Assembly: GCA_937887565.1 (NCBI GenBank)
Contig: CALABS010000038.1
Coordinates: 1-18,377, forward strand
DNA length: 18,377 nt
Direction of reading: 5' to 3'
Source: an uncultured Rhodospirillaceae bacterium
GTDB taxonomy: Bacteria; Pseudomonadota; Alphaproteobacteria; Rhodospirillales; Magnetospirillaceae
Part shown: piece by piece, positions 7,536-14,511 of the stretch
How positions within the stretch are numbered: the first letter of the stretch is position 1
Layout: each line of letters opens with the position of its first letter
Notes under the pieces: model-generated
The model's database searches: none
What the model was told of the DNA's origin: nothing
The model's input: only the letters and a program-made list of their open reading frames with translations
Translations under genes and position numbers: made by a program

Positions 7536-8919
7536 CTATTTCTTTCGGCGGCTCCCACTGGGAACCATGATGTCCAACCATGGTTTTGACGAGTTGTCAT
7601 TGTATCCAGGTTGGGGCGGTACGGTTACTTTGACTTCCCAGCCGTGCGGATTTTCGTAAGGAGGCTTGAAAACCTGCGGCCAAGGCCGGCCAGGCATGAC
7701 GTGCCCTCCGTATGCCGGCCCCATACCCTCATTCCGGATATGGGTCTCGATATTTCCCTTTTCGTCAAGAGGGAACCATTGCACGTGGTACCGCAGGCCA
7801 TCAACGCCCGCTGTGATGCTCTTTAGATCAACACGAACAGGCCCATTCACGCGTACGGAATGGGATCCTGAATCGTGGAAGCCCTTGTCCTGTGTCCACT
7901 CGACTTGATCCTTATCGTCATCCTTGCCCCCACTTTGTTTTTCGGTGTTCGAAGTGGACGATTGCGGGGGCCAAGCATCGTAACCATCGGTCTCGGAACC
8001 GGACGGAGGAGGTGTCGGTTCTGGATTGGGCTTCGGTACAGGTGCCGGAGTGGGCGCCGGTTGGACCGGCGGCTTTTGCGCTGGCGCAGGAGCCGATGTG
8101 GGAGTTGACGTTGGAGCCGGTGCCGCCTTCGGCGCTTCGGCGGCACCAGCCGATTTGATGCCGATGAGCTCCTTGGCGACGTCCTTGGCCGTGGCACCCA
8201 GCTTGCCCCAGTCGATGCCCTCCTTGCCCTGGTCTCGTTCGGGGCCATTGAGGAGTTGGGATTCCGGGTCCTCGGTCTGCGCGCGCTTCTTCTCCTCCAC
8301 CAGCCCCGCCGCCTTCATCTGGCTGACGAACTGCACCGCCTGCTTGGGACTGTCCTTGGCCATCTCCTCGAACACCGCCGCCGTGTAGGGCTTGGCGATG
8401 CCCGGATCGCGCTTGAACTCGCCGGCGAAGTGCTTAACCGCGTCCTTGTAGTCGGTGCGGCCCAGCAGTACCTTGGCCATGTTGCCGGCCTCCCAGCGGT
8501 CGGCGGCCTCGGCGCTGCCCCAGGGGTTGGCCTTCGGCAATTGGACGGAGTCCGAGTCCTGTTCCAGATCGGCCATGGGGCCGCCGGTGTTGGGACGGAC
8601 CGGGGCGACGCGGAAGGGAATCCGCTGGCCGGTCTGGCGAAAGACCTCGTCCTGCAGGTGGCGGGCCTTGTCGGGATCGACCTTGTGGAAGCGGCCCAGC
8701 AGATCGGCGACGTCGCCCCGGCCCCGGTCGCCGTACCACTCGGTGACGTTCTTGAGGTAGCCGGCCGTCTTGCTGGGATCGCTGTCGTTGACCAGGGACT
8801 GGGCATAGCGGTCGTGCTCGGCGGCACCAATCTCGTCGATGTCGTGGCCCGGGAACGGATCGCGGGGATCAGGCGCGGAACCGGGCCCCCGCAGGGGGAT
8901 GCGGATCGGCGGCGCATAG
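7536..8919 (-). pseudogene. 5'-truncated modular protein, paralogue 2 (variable tail B)
   Basis: The gene carries the same module as 2846-3727 and retains about 55 more residues upstream of it (PDPRDPFPGHDIDEIGAAEH, YAQSLVNDSDPSKTAGYLKN). After the module come a short helical part (WGKLGATAKDVAKELIGI), a long Pro/Ala linker (PAPTSTPTSAPAPAQKPP and following) and a distinct C-terminal domain of about 130 residues with a beta-rich look (HSVRVNGPVRVDLKSI, YHVQWFPLDEKGN, GWEVKVTVPPQPGY). No known domain is recognised. The frame continues to 9146, but those residues are antisense to an IS630 transposase remnant, so the native 5' end was removed at about 8920. The 3' end overlaps the ribosome binding site of the exported-protein gene. 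It may be inactive or expressed from an internal start. Confidence 0.65.
8294..8746 (-). repeat. Long direct repeat, copy 2 (shared module DNA)
   Basis: About 453 bp closely matching 3271-3726 in the same orientation, one codon shorter. The similarity ends at the module edges, on one side at the tail junction and on the other at the truncation point of copy 1. Confidence 0.85.
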
Positions 8920-9231
8920 GGGTGCCGACCTTGACGCCGGGCGACATCGTCGTCATGGACAACCTGCCTGCCCACAAGCTCGCCGGGGTCCGGACAGCCA
9001 TCGAGGCCACAGGCGCCAAGCTGCTTTACCTGCCCCCCTACAGCCCCGACTTCAACCCCATCGAGATGGCCTTCTCCAAGCTCAAGGCCTTCCTCAAAAA
9101 GGCCGCCGCACGCACCAAGGAGGACCTCTGGGCCGCCATCGGCCAAGGCATTGACGCCTTCACCCCGGCCGAGTGCGTCAATTACTTCGCTGCTGCCGGC
9201 TATGACCGTGACTGAGAGGAAAGTGCTCTAG
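8920..9231 (+). mobile_element. IS630-family transposase 3' remnant with right end
   Basis: The reading frame from about 8922 to the TGA at 9213-9215 encodes the last 97 residues of an IS630-type DDE transposase: VPTLTPGDIVVMDN, AHKLAGVRTAIEATGAKLLY, LPPYSPDFNPIEMAFSKLK and FTPAECVNYFAAAGY. The second aspartate (MDN) and the glutamate (PIE) of the DDE site are present; the first aspartate and the N-terminal half are gone. The sequence after the stop (GAGAGGAAAGTGCTCTAG) looks like the terminal repeat, ending at a TA dinucleotide as expected for this family. The remnant truncates the modular gene on its left and touches the stop codon of the small gene on its right. Confidence 0.88.
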
Positions 9232-9431
9232 CGTTTGGCCGCCGCCTTGAGATCGGCCTCCAGCTCGGCGATGCGCCGGGCCAGGGAGTCCTTGACCGCG
9301 CCGGCCACCCACGGCTTCAGCGCCGCCTGCTGCTCCCTGAGCTGGGCGAGCAGGCGCTTCTTCTCGTCGAGCGAACGCTTGATGGGCATGCGGTCGGAAT
9401 GCTGGCCGTCATGGGTGCGAAAGCCGCTCAT
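9228..9431 (-). CDS. Small coiled-coil protein, 67 aa
   Basis: The start at 9431 is chosen because GGAGGAGG lies just upstream (on minus, GTGGAGGAGGACC then ATG); a longer in-frame version from 9494 would start without such a site. The product is strongly helical and charged: KRSLDEKKRLLAQLREQQAAL and SLARRIAELEADLKAAAKR suggest two coiled-coil segments around a WVAGAV bend. No membrane segment. The TAG stop (9228-9230) coincides with the TA at the end of the IS630 remnant, so the insertion may have occurred in the stop codon or have supplied it. Function unknown. Confidence 0.6.
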   Translation of the reverse strand: MSGFRTHDGQHSDRMPIKRSLDEKKRLLAQLREQQAALKPWVAGAVKDSLARRIAELEADLKAAAKR

Positions 9432-9526
9432 GGTCCTCCTCCACGAATTGGGGCGCGGACCATGACCCAACGAGGCGCCCCGCGCAAGAGGCATTTCGCG
9501 CCCGCCACCCCCCTCGCGAGAGGCGT

Positions 9527-9555
9527 TTGTCCCCCGACCGTCGAAGTGCTATAAA
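9527..9555 (+). promoter_or_regulatory. Sigma-70 type promoter of the tRNA-Arg gene
   Basis: TTGTCC (9527-9532) and TATAAA (9550-9555) are separated by 17 nt and lie 29 bases upstream of the mature tRNA 5' end. Spacing and match are good for a housekeeping promoter. Confidence 0.6.
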
Positions 9556-9584
9556 GCCCTCCCGTCCACCATCGGCCGGCTTGC

Positions 9585-9662
<78 letters not shown>

Positions 9663-9991
9663 CTCGCCCATTCGATTATCCAGCAAAAACAGCGCTTTAC
9701 GTTACTGGATGTTACTGGAGCGGGTGCCAACGTTACCAGCAAACCGGCGAGCCAGTGTACCATCAGCGTACCACGGGCAGCTTGACCCCCAACCGTCTCC
9801 TCGCCATACTCCATTCGTTAGCCGGTGATACCGGGGGCCGACACCAAGTGCCCATGGGTGAGACCTAGCGGATAGGGTCAGGGAGAGTACCGCGCCCCAG
9901 TGGCAGGGGGCATGACTGCCATCGATCCGAGCAATACGACTTGGACTTTCCGGGGCGAAGCGCCGGGTTCCGCGATTGATGGAGCCCAGGC
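9663..9991. promoter_or_regulatory. Left-end regulatory region with candidate recombinase arm sites
   Basis: No gene is supported here. It contains the tandem repeat GTTACTGGA at 9701-9709 and 9711-9719 (10-bp period, one helical turn), a related GTTACCAGC at 9732-9740, and TGTACCATCAGCGTACCA at 9756-9773. The last occurs with one mismatch at the other end of the element (17915-17932). Such paired repeats near both ends are typical of arm-type sites for tyrosine integrases or of excisionase sites. The excisionase gene starts at 9992. Confidence 0.55.
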
Positions 9992-10306
9992 ATGCCCGAC
10001 CCGAACAGCCTCGCGGCTGGCGGACCAACCGCCCAGCTGACCAACTTCCCGAAAACGCTCCTGACCGAGATCGAAGCCGCCGCGTTCCTCGGCTTCGAGG
10101 CCGATACCTTGCGCGTTTGGCGCAGCAAGTCCCGTCGTGCCGGCCGACTGATCGGCCCCCGCTGGGTGGAGATCGGCGGCGAGGGTCGCCGGAAGGCGAT
10201 CCGCTATCGCCGCGACGATCTGGATGCCTATGCGGCCGCTGGCGCGGTCCAGCTGACGCCGCGCCGGCCGCGAGGCCGCCCCCGAAAGGTGGCAGACGCC
10301 CGTTAG
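9992..10306 (+). CDS. AlpA/excisionase-like helix-turn-helix protein
   Basis: The 104-aa product has a MerR/AlpA-type winged helix-turn-helix: LLTEIEAAAFLGFEADTLRVWRSK (about residues 23-46) as the helix-turn-helix, then a wing region with GPRWVEIGG and KAIRYRRDDLDAYAAAG. This is the usual pattern of recombination directionality factors or AlpA-type activators of integrative elements. The C-terminus RRPRGRPRKVADAR contains a GRPRK AT-hook-like motif, an unusual addition that could bind the minor groove of the AT-rich end DNA. GGAG lies about 8 nt before the ATG. Position next to attL, opposite the integrase at attR, fits a role in excision or in switching on the element's genes. Confidence 0.78.
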   Translation: MPDPNSLAAGGPTAQLTNFPKTLLTEIEAAAFLGFEADTLRVWRSKSRRAGRLIGPRWVEIGGEGRRKAIRYRRDDLDAYAAAGAVQLTPRRPRGRPRKVADAR

Positions 10307-10315
10307 GCACGCTCC

Positions 10316-11104
10316 ATGTCCACCTCGATCAAGCACCTGCGGGCCTTGGGCTATTCGGCCCAGGACATCGACATAGCGAGGCGCCACCAGGAGCAGCAGC
10401 GGCGGGTCGGGGTCAAGGTGGATTCGCTCCGGTCGATCCTGTCAGGGGTGCCAGCGCCGAACCGAAGCCCCAAGCCCGAGGACCTGACCGAGCGCCAACT
10501 GGCCCGCCGTGGTCGGTATGGCCAAGCGGCTCTGCTGCTCGATCAACAGGCTCTTCAGGAGGAGGACCCGACCCGGGCAGCTAAAGCCCGGCAGGCATCG
10601 GCTATTGCCAAGGAACTTGCACGTCGGCCGGAGCAGCTTGAGTTCAATTTCTTCGCCGGCAACTGGTCCATTGGCAACCAGTATTGGGATCAGGTCAGCC
10701 GGCGCATCGCCAACCTCCCCTACTCACAAGGCCGACGAGGAACGGTTGTTGCCGTCCTGGGGCAAGTCCTTCGGCACCTCCGATGGGGAAGCTCCCAATC
10801 CGACGTAACGGCGACAGAGATCGCGCGTGAACTCCGCGTTCAGCCAGCCGACGTGAGCCGAGCCCTTGCATCGCTGGAGGGAATTGGAGCCATTCATCGG
10901 CGCCGCCGTGGACGTACCAAGGTCATCCACGTCAACCCCGAGGGCGCGTATCGGGGGAAGGTCGATCAGCATCACCACGCGTCTGCGGTCGAGGCCTTCC
11001 GAACTCAGGTGCTTGGTTCGGGCAACGCTTGTGAGTCCAACCCGGACAGTTGTGGCTCTCACAACAATCATTCCAGCGAAGCGCCAGGGAGACTGCGGCC
11101 ATGA
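10316..11104 (+). CDS. RepL-like winged-helix DNA-binding protein
   Basis: 262 aa. The N-terminal half is helical and charged (LRALGYSAQDIDIARRHQEQ, AKARQASAIAKELARRPEQL). The centre has a FNFFAGNWSIGNQYWDQVSRR segment. The C-terminal part is a winged helix: DVTATEIARELRVQPADVSRALASLEGIGAIHRRRRG, then KVIHVNPEGAYRGK, the NP-x-x-x-x-G ending seen in RepL-type plasmid replication proteins and related regulators. It starts 9 bp after the excisionase-like gene, so both are probably one operon; the ribosome binding site is weak, suggesting coupling. It may initiate replication of the excised circle or act as a regulator. The winged helix is clear; the replication role is inferred. Confidence 0.6.
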   Translation: MSTSIKHLRALGYSAQDIDIARRHQEQQRRVGVKVDSLRSILSGVPAPNRSPKPEDLTERQLARRGRYGQAALLLDQQALQEEDPTRAAKARQASAIAKELARRPEQLEFNFFAGNWSIGNQYWDQVSRRIANLPYSQGRRGTVVAVLGQVLRHLRWGSSQSDVTATEIARELRVQPADVSRALASLEGIGAIHRRRRGRTKVIHVNPEGAYRGKVDQHHHASAVEAFRTQVLGSGNACESNPDSCGSHNNHSSEAPGRLRP

Positions 11105-11163
11105 GCCCAAAACCTCCCTGCGGTATCCCCACCCAAACAAATAAAAAAGGAAAGGGCTCAGCA

Positions 11164-11331
11164 ATGGGAGAACTCGTCCCGTTCCAGCGCTTTCGCGCCG
11201 ACCTCACCCACTACGATGACGACGAGACGGAAGTTGCGGTCTTCGACGTGTTCAATCACGGCCGCGAGCACCCGAGACACCCCGCCAACCTCAAGAAGAT
11301 GGAACAGACGCATGAGCGACAACAATCTTGA
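11164..11331 (+). CDS. Small acidic hypothetical protein, 55 aa
   Basis: The ATG at 11164 follows AAGGAAAGGG by 7 nt. The product (MGELVPFQRFRADLTHYDDD and onward) is soluble and rich in Asp, Glu and His, with no membrane segment. Its 3' end overlaps the start of the next gene (ATG at 11312), indicating operon structure and coupled translation. I do not recognise it; it could be a regulator or an accessory of the mobilization operon. Confidence 0.55.
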   Translation: MGELVPFQRFRADLTHYDDDETEVAVFDVFNHGREHPRHPANLKKMEQTHERQQS

Positions 11332-11611
11332 GAATCCCACTCCAATTCTGTTCCTGCTCTTGGTTGCGACGACGATTGCGATGGGAAGTCTCATCTGGGC
11401 GCACTGGACATGGACCCGCGAAGTCCGTCTCGACATGGTCACGTTGACTGTCATAGCTGCGCTAATTCCACCCGCTGTCGCCGCCAGTCTGGGCCTGATC
11501 CGCCCTCCAATGTGGCTGCGCCTGCCTCTGCTTGTTCTCGCAGCTTTGACCGTCCGACCGGTTGCGGCCCTTGTGCTGTGGCTTCGCAGTCATCGGAACA
11601 AGGAGGGCTGA
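11312..11611 (+). CDS. Small integral membrane protein, 99 aa
   Basis: The start at 11312 lies inside the end of the preceding gene, and the TGA at 11609-11611 ends two bases before the next ATG, so it belongs to the same operon. Three hydrophobic segments are visible: PILFLLLVATTIAMGSLIWA (about 9-28), LTVIAALIPPAVAASLGLI (about 44-62) and LRLPLLVLAALTVRPVAALV (about 68-88). The segment between the first two contains HWTWTREVRLD. No family is recognised. Directly preceding a VirB6/TrbL-like gene, it may act with it in the inner membrane, for example in channel assembly or exclusion. Confidence 0.65.
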   Translation: MSDNNLENPTPILFLLLVATTIAMGSLIWAHWTWTREVRLDMVTLTVIAALIPPAVAASLGLIRPPMWLRLPLLVLAALTVRPVAALVLWLRSHRNKEG

Positions 11612-11613
11612 CA

Positions 11614-12774
11614 ATGGCCGACAAATGCGCCTCACTCCCCATGTTCGCACGCCTTGAGGGCGTTAAGGAGAGCTTGTCCACATCATTTTATGACGCCATT
11701 GCTCCTCAAATTGTTCCCTTGGTCTCCAAGGGGCTGATCCTTTACTTGGTGTTCGTCGGCATTCTGGTAATGGTAGAGCCGGGAACTTTCCGCGACCGAG
11801 TCATCAAAGCCGGCAGGGTTCTGTTTGCCGCAACGATCATCAGCGCGGCGCTGAGTACCACCGGGGCAGTGCCGGCGGTACAGGAATTCATCATCGGCCC
11901 CCTGGAGAGGTTGGCCTCAAACATCGGGCTGCTCGTCTTCCAGCAGGCCGAAATCGATGCCGATGCGGGCAACGGAAGCGTGTACGGGTCGATGGCATGT
12001 ACCGTTGAGAAAGGCATCTTCCATGTCGTGCAGGCGGCTTGGCACCTCACCTACGGTATTCGCGGCGAAGAGGTCGGCCTTCTACAGATTGGTCTAAGTC
12101 AATTCATCGGCATCATCGCAGCCATCGGAATCATCGCGCCGTTTGTGTTCGTGGCAGGTATCTTTGCTGCGTACCTCGTTGAGGCACTCTTCAAGTACTA
12201 TGCGATTTCGATGCTGTCGCCTCTCCTTGTTGGAGCGTGGGTATTCCCGTTCTTGCGCCCGTTTTCAGTTGCCGCCCTGCGTGTTCTGCTCGGCGCCAGC
12301 CTCACCGTCATCTTCGCCGCCTTCGCCATGGCATTCTCAATCAAAATGGTTGGAGACTATGGCGACAAACTCCGTCTTGTCGTCGATTGCGCATCGACGA
12401 TCCGGAATCCCGGCGAGCTTGCCTGTCGCGGTGTCGAGGACTTCTACAGTTATGTTTTCGGCGCTGAATACCTCGCCCTTGTGATCGTCGGCTTCGTTGC
12501 GATCCTCCTACACCTGAAAGCGGCGTCCCTGGCGTCGAATATCAGCGGCGCGCAGGACTCGGCAGCCGCCGCAGGTGCCACGGTCGCCGGGATGATGAAG
12601 ACCCTTGAAATGGGATGGAACAAGGCGAAGTCGGTGCCCGGATTGGCAAAGAGCGGCTATCGGGCAGCGAACTCGGCTTTCGGGGCGCTGCGGGGCGGCG
12701 GAAAAGGCGGCGGCCAGAACTCGGGCGACCGTGACATTTCCAACCAGTTCATCGGCGATGGCGGCGGCGCCTAA
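11614..12774 (+). CDS. VirB6/TrbL-like conjugative transfer membrane protein
   Basis: 386 aa, with AGGAGGG (11601-11607) 6 nt before the ATG. About six hydrophobic segments are visible: residues 37-54, 64-81, 164-190, 197-214, 220-243 and 285-301. A loop with cysteines (MACTVEKG, VVDCAST, ELACRGVEDF) may be periplasmic. The arrangement and the Ala/Ser/Gly-rich stretch after the last segment (KAASLASNISGAQDSAAAAG) are typical of VirB6/TrbL proteins, which form the inner-membrane substrate channel of type IV secretion systems. The tail is Gly-rich and hydrophilic (RGGGKGGGQNSGD). No other channel gene is in the element, so it probably joins a helper's apparatus. A large hairpin starts 9 bp after the stop and the relaxase follows. 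Confidence 0.75.
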   Translation: MADKCASLPMFARLEGVKESLSTSFYDAIAPQIVPLVSKGLILYLVFVGILVMVEPGTFRDRVIKAGRVLFAATIISAALSTTGAVPAVQEFIIGPLERLASNIGLLVFQQAEIDADAGNGSVYGSMACTVEKGIFHVVQAAWHLTYGIRGEEVGLLQIGLSQFIGIIAAIGIIAPFVFVAGIFAAYLVEALFKYYAISMLSPLLVGAWVFPFLRPFSVAALRVLLGASLTVIFAAFAMAFSIKMVGDYGDKLRLVVDCASTIRNPGELACRGVEDFYSYVFGAEYLALVIVGFVAILLHLKAASLASNISGAQDSAAAAGATVAGMMKTLEMGWNKAKSVPGLAKSGYRAANSAFGALRGGGKGGGQNSGDRDISNQFIGDGGGA

Positions 12775-12783
12775 GTGAATGTT

Positions 12784-12844
12784 GGGGTGGGGGGTAGCCT
12801 AAATAGCAACCGGATCGGTTGCTATTTAGGCTACCCCCCACCCC
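12784..12844 (+). terminator. 28-bp perfect inverted repeat; strong hairpin, terminator or oriT
   Basis: Arms 12784-12811 and 12817-12844 are perfectly complementary over 28 bp with a 5-nt loop (GGATC). The outer arms are G/C runs (GGGGTGGGGGG) and the inner arms are AT-richer (TAGCCTAAATAGCAACC). The hairpin is followed by TTTT and lies 9 bp after the VirB6-like stop and 26 bp before the relaxase ATG. It fits a very strong intrinsic terminator or attenuator, but a stem this long next to a relaxase also suits an oriT or control site. Confidence 0.65.
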
Positions 12845-12870
12845 TTTTCCTCATTTCAGGGGTGCGCGAC

Positions 12871-14376
12871 ATGAATATTCGGCGCGATGACGAGAAACCC
12901 AGCATGGGGCGACTCCATGAAAATGACGACGCGGTACGAGCCGGCCGCGCCATTTTCGGTGGACGAATTGGCCGGGTCGGAGGACGTCCCACGCAGACCT
13001 TCCATTGCACGTTCACCCCGGTGAAGCGGAACCAGGAGGGACGAGCCGGCGAGGCGGTCGATTACCTTGCACGCGAAGGCGACTACCACCGTGAGGCCGA
13101 TGAACAGGACCTGGAGTATCTCGCGGGCGACACCGCCACGGTCAACGCGGCCGTCATGCAAATCCACAACACCGCGCGGCGTCGTGACGAACGAGTGATG
13201 CTGACCATGGTCACCGAGCTTCCGCCTGAATCGACTCCCCTGGCGCGGGCACTCGTTGCCGAGCGATTGGTGGAATACTGGCAATCGAAAGGGCATGAAG
13301 CCGTTGCCGCTGTACACGCGCCACCGCCAAAGCCCGACGGTCGGCTCAACTTCCACATTCACCTCGCCTTCACCAGTCGGCCTGTAGCCCGCGACGGCGA
13401 TGGTGGCTGGCGCGTGAACTACTCGCCCGAGGCCCGCCCGTTGAAGAACCGCGCAGCCGTGAAGTCAGAACGAGCCGCAGTCGCCAGGATCGTCAACGAA
13501 ACCATGGCCCAGCAGGGGATCACATGCCCGGTTTTTCATCCCGGCAATCTCAAGGATGTGGGTATCCAAAGGAGGGCCAAGAAGCGCGTACCCCAGGCCC
13601 GTTACCTGCGCGGACAGCAGGACATTGATCCTCAAGCACAGGCTGAAGCGCGCAGCCGGTATCTCTTGAGCGAAAAGGAGGCCGCGAACAGGCGGGCAGA
13701 ACGGGAGCGGCGGCGCGGTCAGCGGATGACACTGGCCGGCTTGGCGCCGGTCGGGGAATTGGATCGTGTACGCACCCAGCGCGACCAGATGAGGCGGCAA
13801 GTAATGGAGCTGGAGCGTCAGCCGCCCCAGCTGGTCGAGATCGTGAAGCAGGTTCCGGTGCCGGTGGAACTCCCCGAGGACCAAAAGCCCGCCACTGCGA
13901 GGCAGGTCGAGACGTTGCTCGCGATGGCGCACGAGCGCGGGATGCAGATCGATGAGGAGGTGCCCATGACGGTCGGCACCGTGGGGGCGACGATCCGCCA
14001 CCTGATGACTGTGCCGCGGCTGGGCCAACAGCAACCAGCGCCGGCCGGTTCAACTGTCTCCGCACCGTCTGTGACAGACGGTGACTGCAAGAAAGCGCAA
14101 CCGTCTGCGACAGACGCTCCGAGGCATCCCCCGTTCCTCGTTGATCCCGCCGAACGGGAAGGAGGGAAGCAGAAGGCGCGCCTGCTGACCAACAACCAGG
14201 TGCTCGACGGTCTAACGGCAACCAGGTCCGAGATGACCCAGCGCTATCAAGCCGGCGACCAGGTCGGACGCCTCTTCGCAAAAACCGGTGCCGAGATCCT
14301 CGAGGCCGAGGGCATCCGACGCGGCCTCATCGAGATCCGCACGCGCTCTTCAAGGAATCAGCTTGAACGGGATTGA
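12871..14376 (+). CDS. mobA: MobA/MobL-type relaxase
   Basis: 501 aa. Nicks oriT and pilots the strand during conjugation. The HUH metal site is visible as H149 (VAAVHAPPP), H162 and H164 in LNFHIHLAFTSR; candidate catalytic tyrosines are Y65 and Y72 in EAVDYLAREGDYHR. The region after residue 220 is basic and helical (AKKRVPQARYLRGQQ, RRAERERRRGQRM), then a coiled coil and a low-complexity linker. The C-terminus (LDGLTATRSEMTQRYQAGDQ) may contact accessory proteins. The start at 12871 is chosen because AGGGGT lies 7 nt upstream; an in-frame ATG at 12775 would read through the palindrome. It is close to MobA/MobL proteins of mobilizable plasmids, with the mobilization operon upstream and a convergent gene downstream. 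Confidence 0.85.
   Translation: MNIRRDDEKPSMGRLHENDDAVRAGRAIFGGRIGRVGGRPTQTFHCTFTPVKRNQEGRAGEAVDYLAREGDYHREADEQDLEYLAGDTATVNAAVMQIHNTARRRDERVMLTMVTELPPESTPLARALVAERLVEYWQSKGHEAVAAVHAPPPKPDGRLNFHIHLAFTSRPVARDGDGGWRVNYSPEARPLKNRAAVKSERAAVARIVNETMAQQGITCPVFHPGNLKDVGIQRRAKKRVPQARYLRGQQDIDPQAQAEARSRYLLSEKEAANRRAERERRRGQRMTLAGLAPVGELDRVRTQRDQMRRQVMELERQPPQLVEIVKQVPVPVELPEDQKPATARQVETLLAMAHERGMQIDEEVPMTVGTVGATIRHLMTVPRLGQQQPAPAGSTVSAPSVTDGDCKKAQPSATDAPRHPPFLVDPAEREGGKQKARLLTNNQVLDGLTATRSEMTQRYQAGDQVGRLFAKTGAEILEAEGIRRGLIEIRTRSSRNQLERD
14064..14117. repeat. Pair of palindromic repeats inside the relaxase gene
   Basis: ACCGTCTGTGACAGACGGT (14064-14082, 8-bp arms around TGA) is followed 36 bp later by ACCGTCTGCGACAGACGCT (14100-14118, 6-bp perfect inner arms). 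They encode repeated PSVTDG/PSATDA in a low-complexity linker. They may be protein binding sites or slipped duplications. Confidence 0.6.
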
Positions 14377-14402
14377 TAAGGGGTAGCACCCGGTTCGGCC
14401 GC

Positions 14403-14511
14403 GTCAAGGCCGCTGCGCGCCGCTATCGCGGTGGCCTGCGGCCAGCCTTGACCCGCCCTCGGCCGGGCGCTGATTGCTTTGCATGCCAGGACGGCTAGGG
14501 CCGTCCTGGCA
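14403..14511. promoter_or_regulatory. Nested inverted repeats downstream of the relaxase; candidate oriT or bidirectional terminator
   Basis: A nested repeat is centred near 14426: GTCAAGGC (14403-14410) with GCCTTGAC (14445-14452), GGCCGC (14408-14413) with GCGGCC (14438-14443) and CCGC-TATC-GCGG (14420-14431). It is followed by a 12-bp perfect hairpin TGCCAGGACGGC/GCCGTCCTGGCA (14484-14495, 14500-14511, loop TAGG). The last hairpin contains the stop codon of the convergent minus gene, so it could end both transcripts, though no T run follows. Confidence 0.5.

Noticed and set aside
8920..9146. N-terminal extension of modular paralogue 2
   Set aside because: The residues are the antisense of the IS630 transposase remnant and have no coding character of their own.
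12775..12870. Upstream in-frame ATG extending the relaxase
   Set aside because: It would translate the perfect palindrome and overlaps the end of the VirB6-like gene region without a ribosome binding site; the ATG at 12871 has AGGGGT at good spacing.
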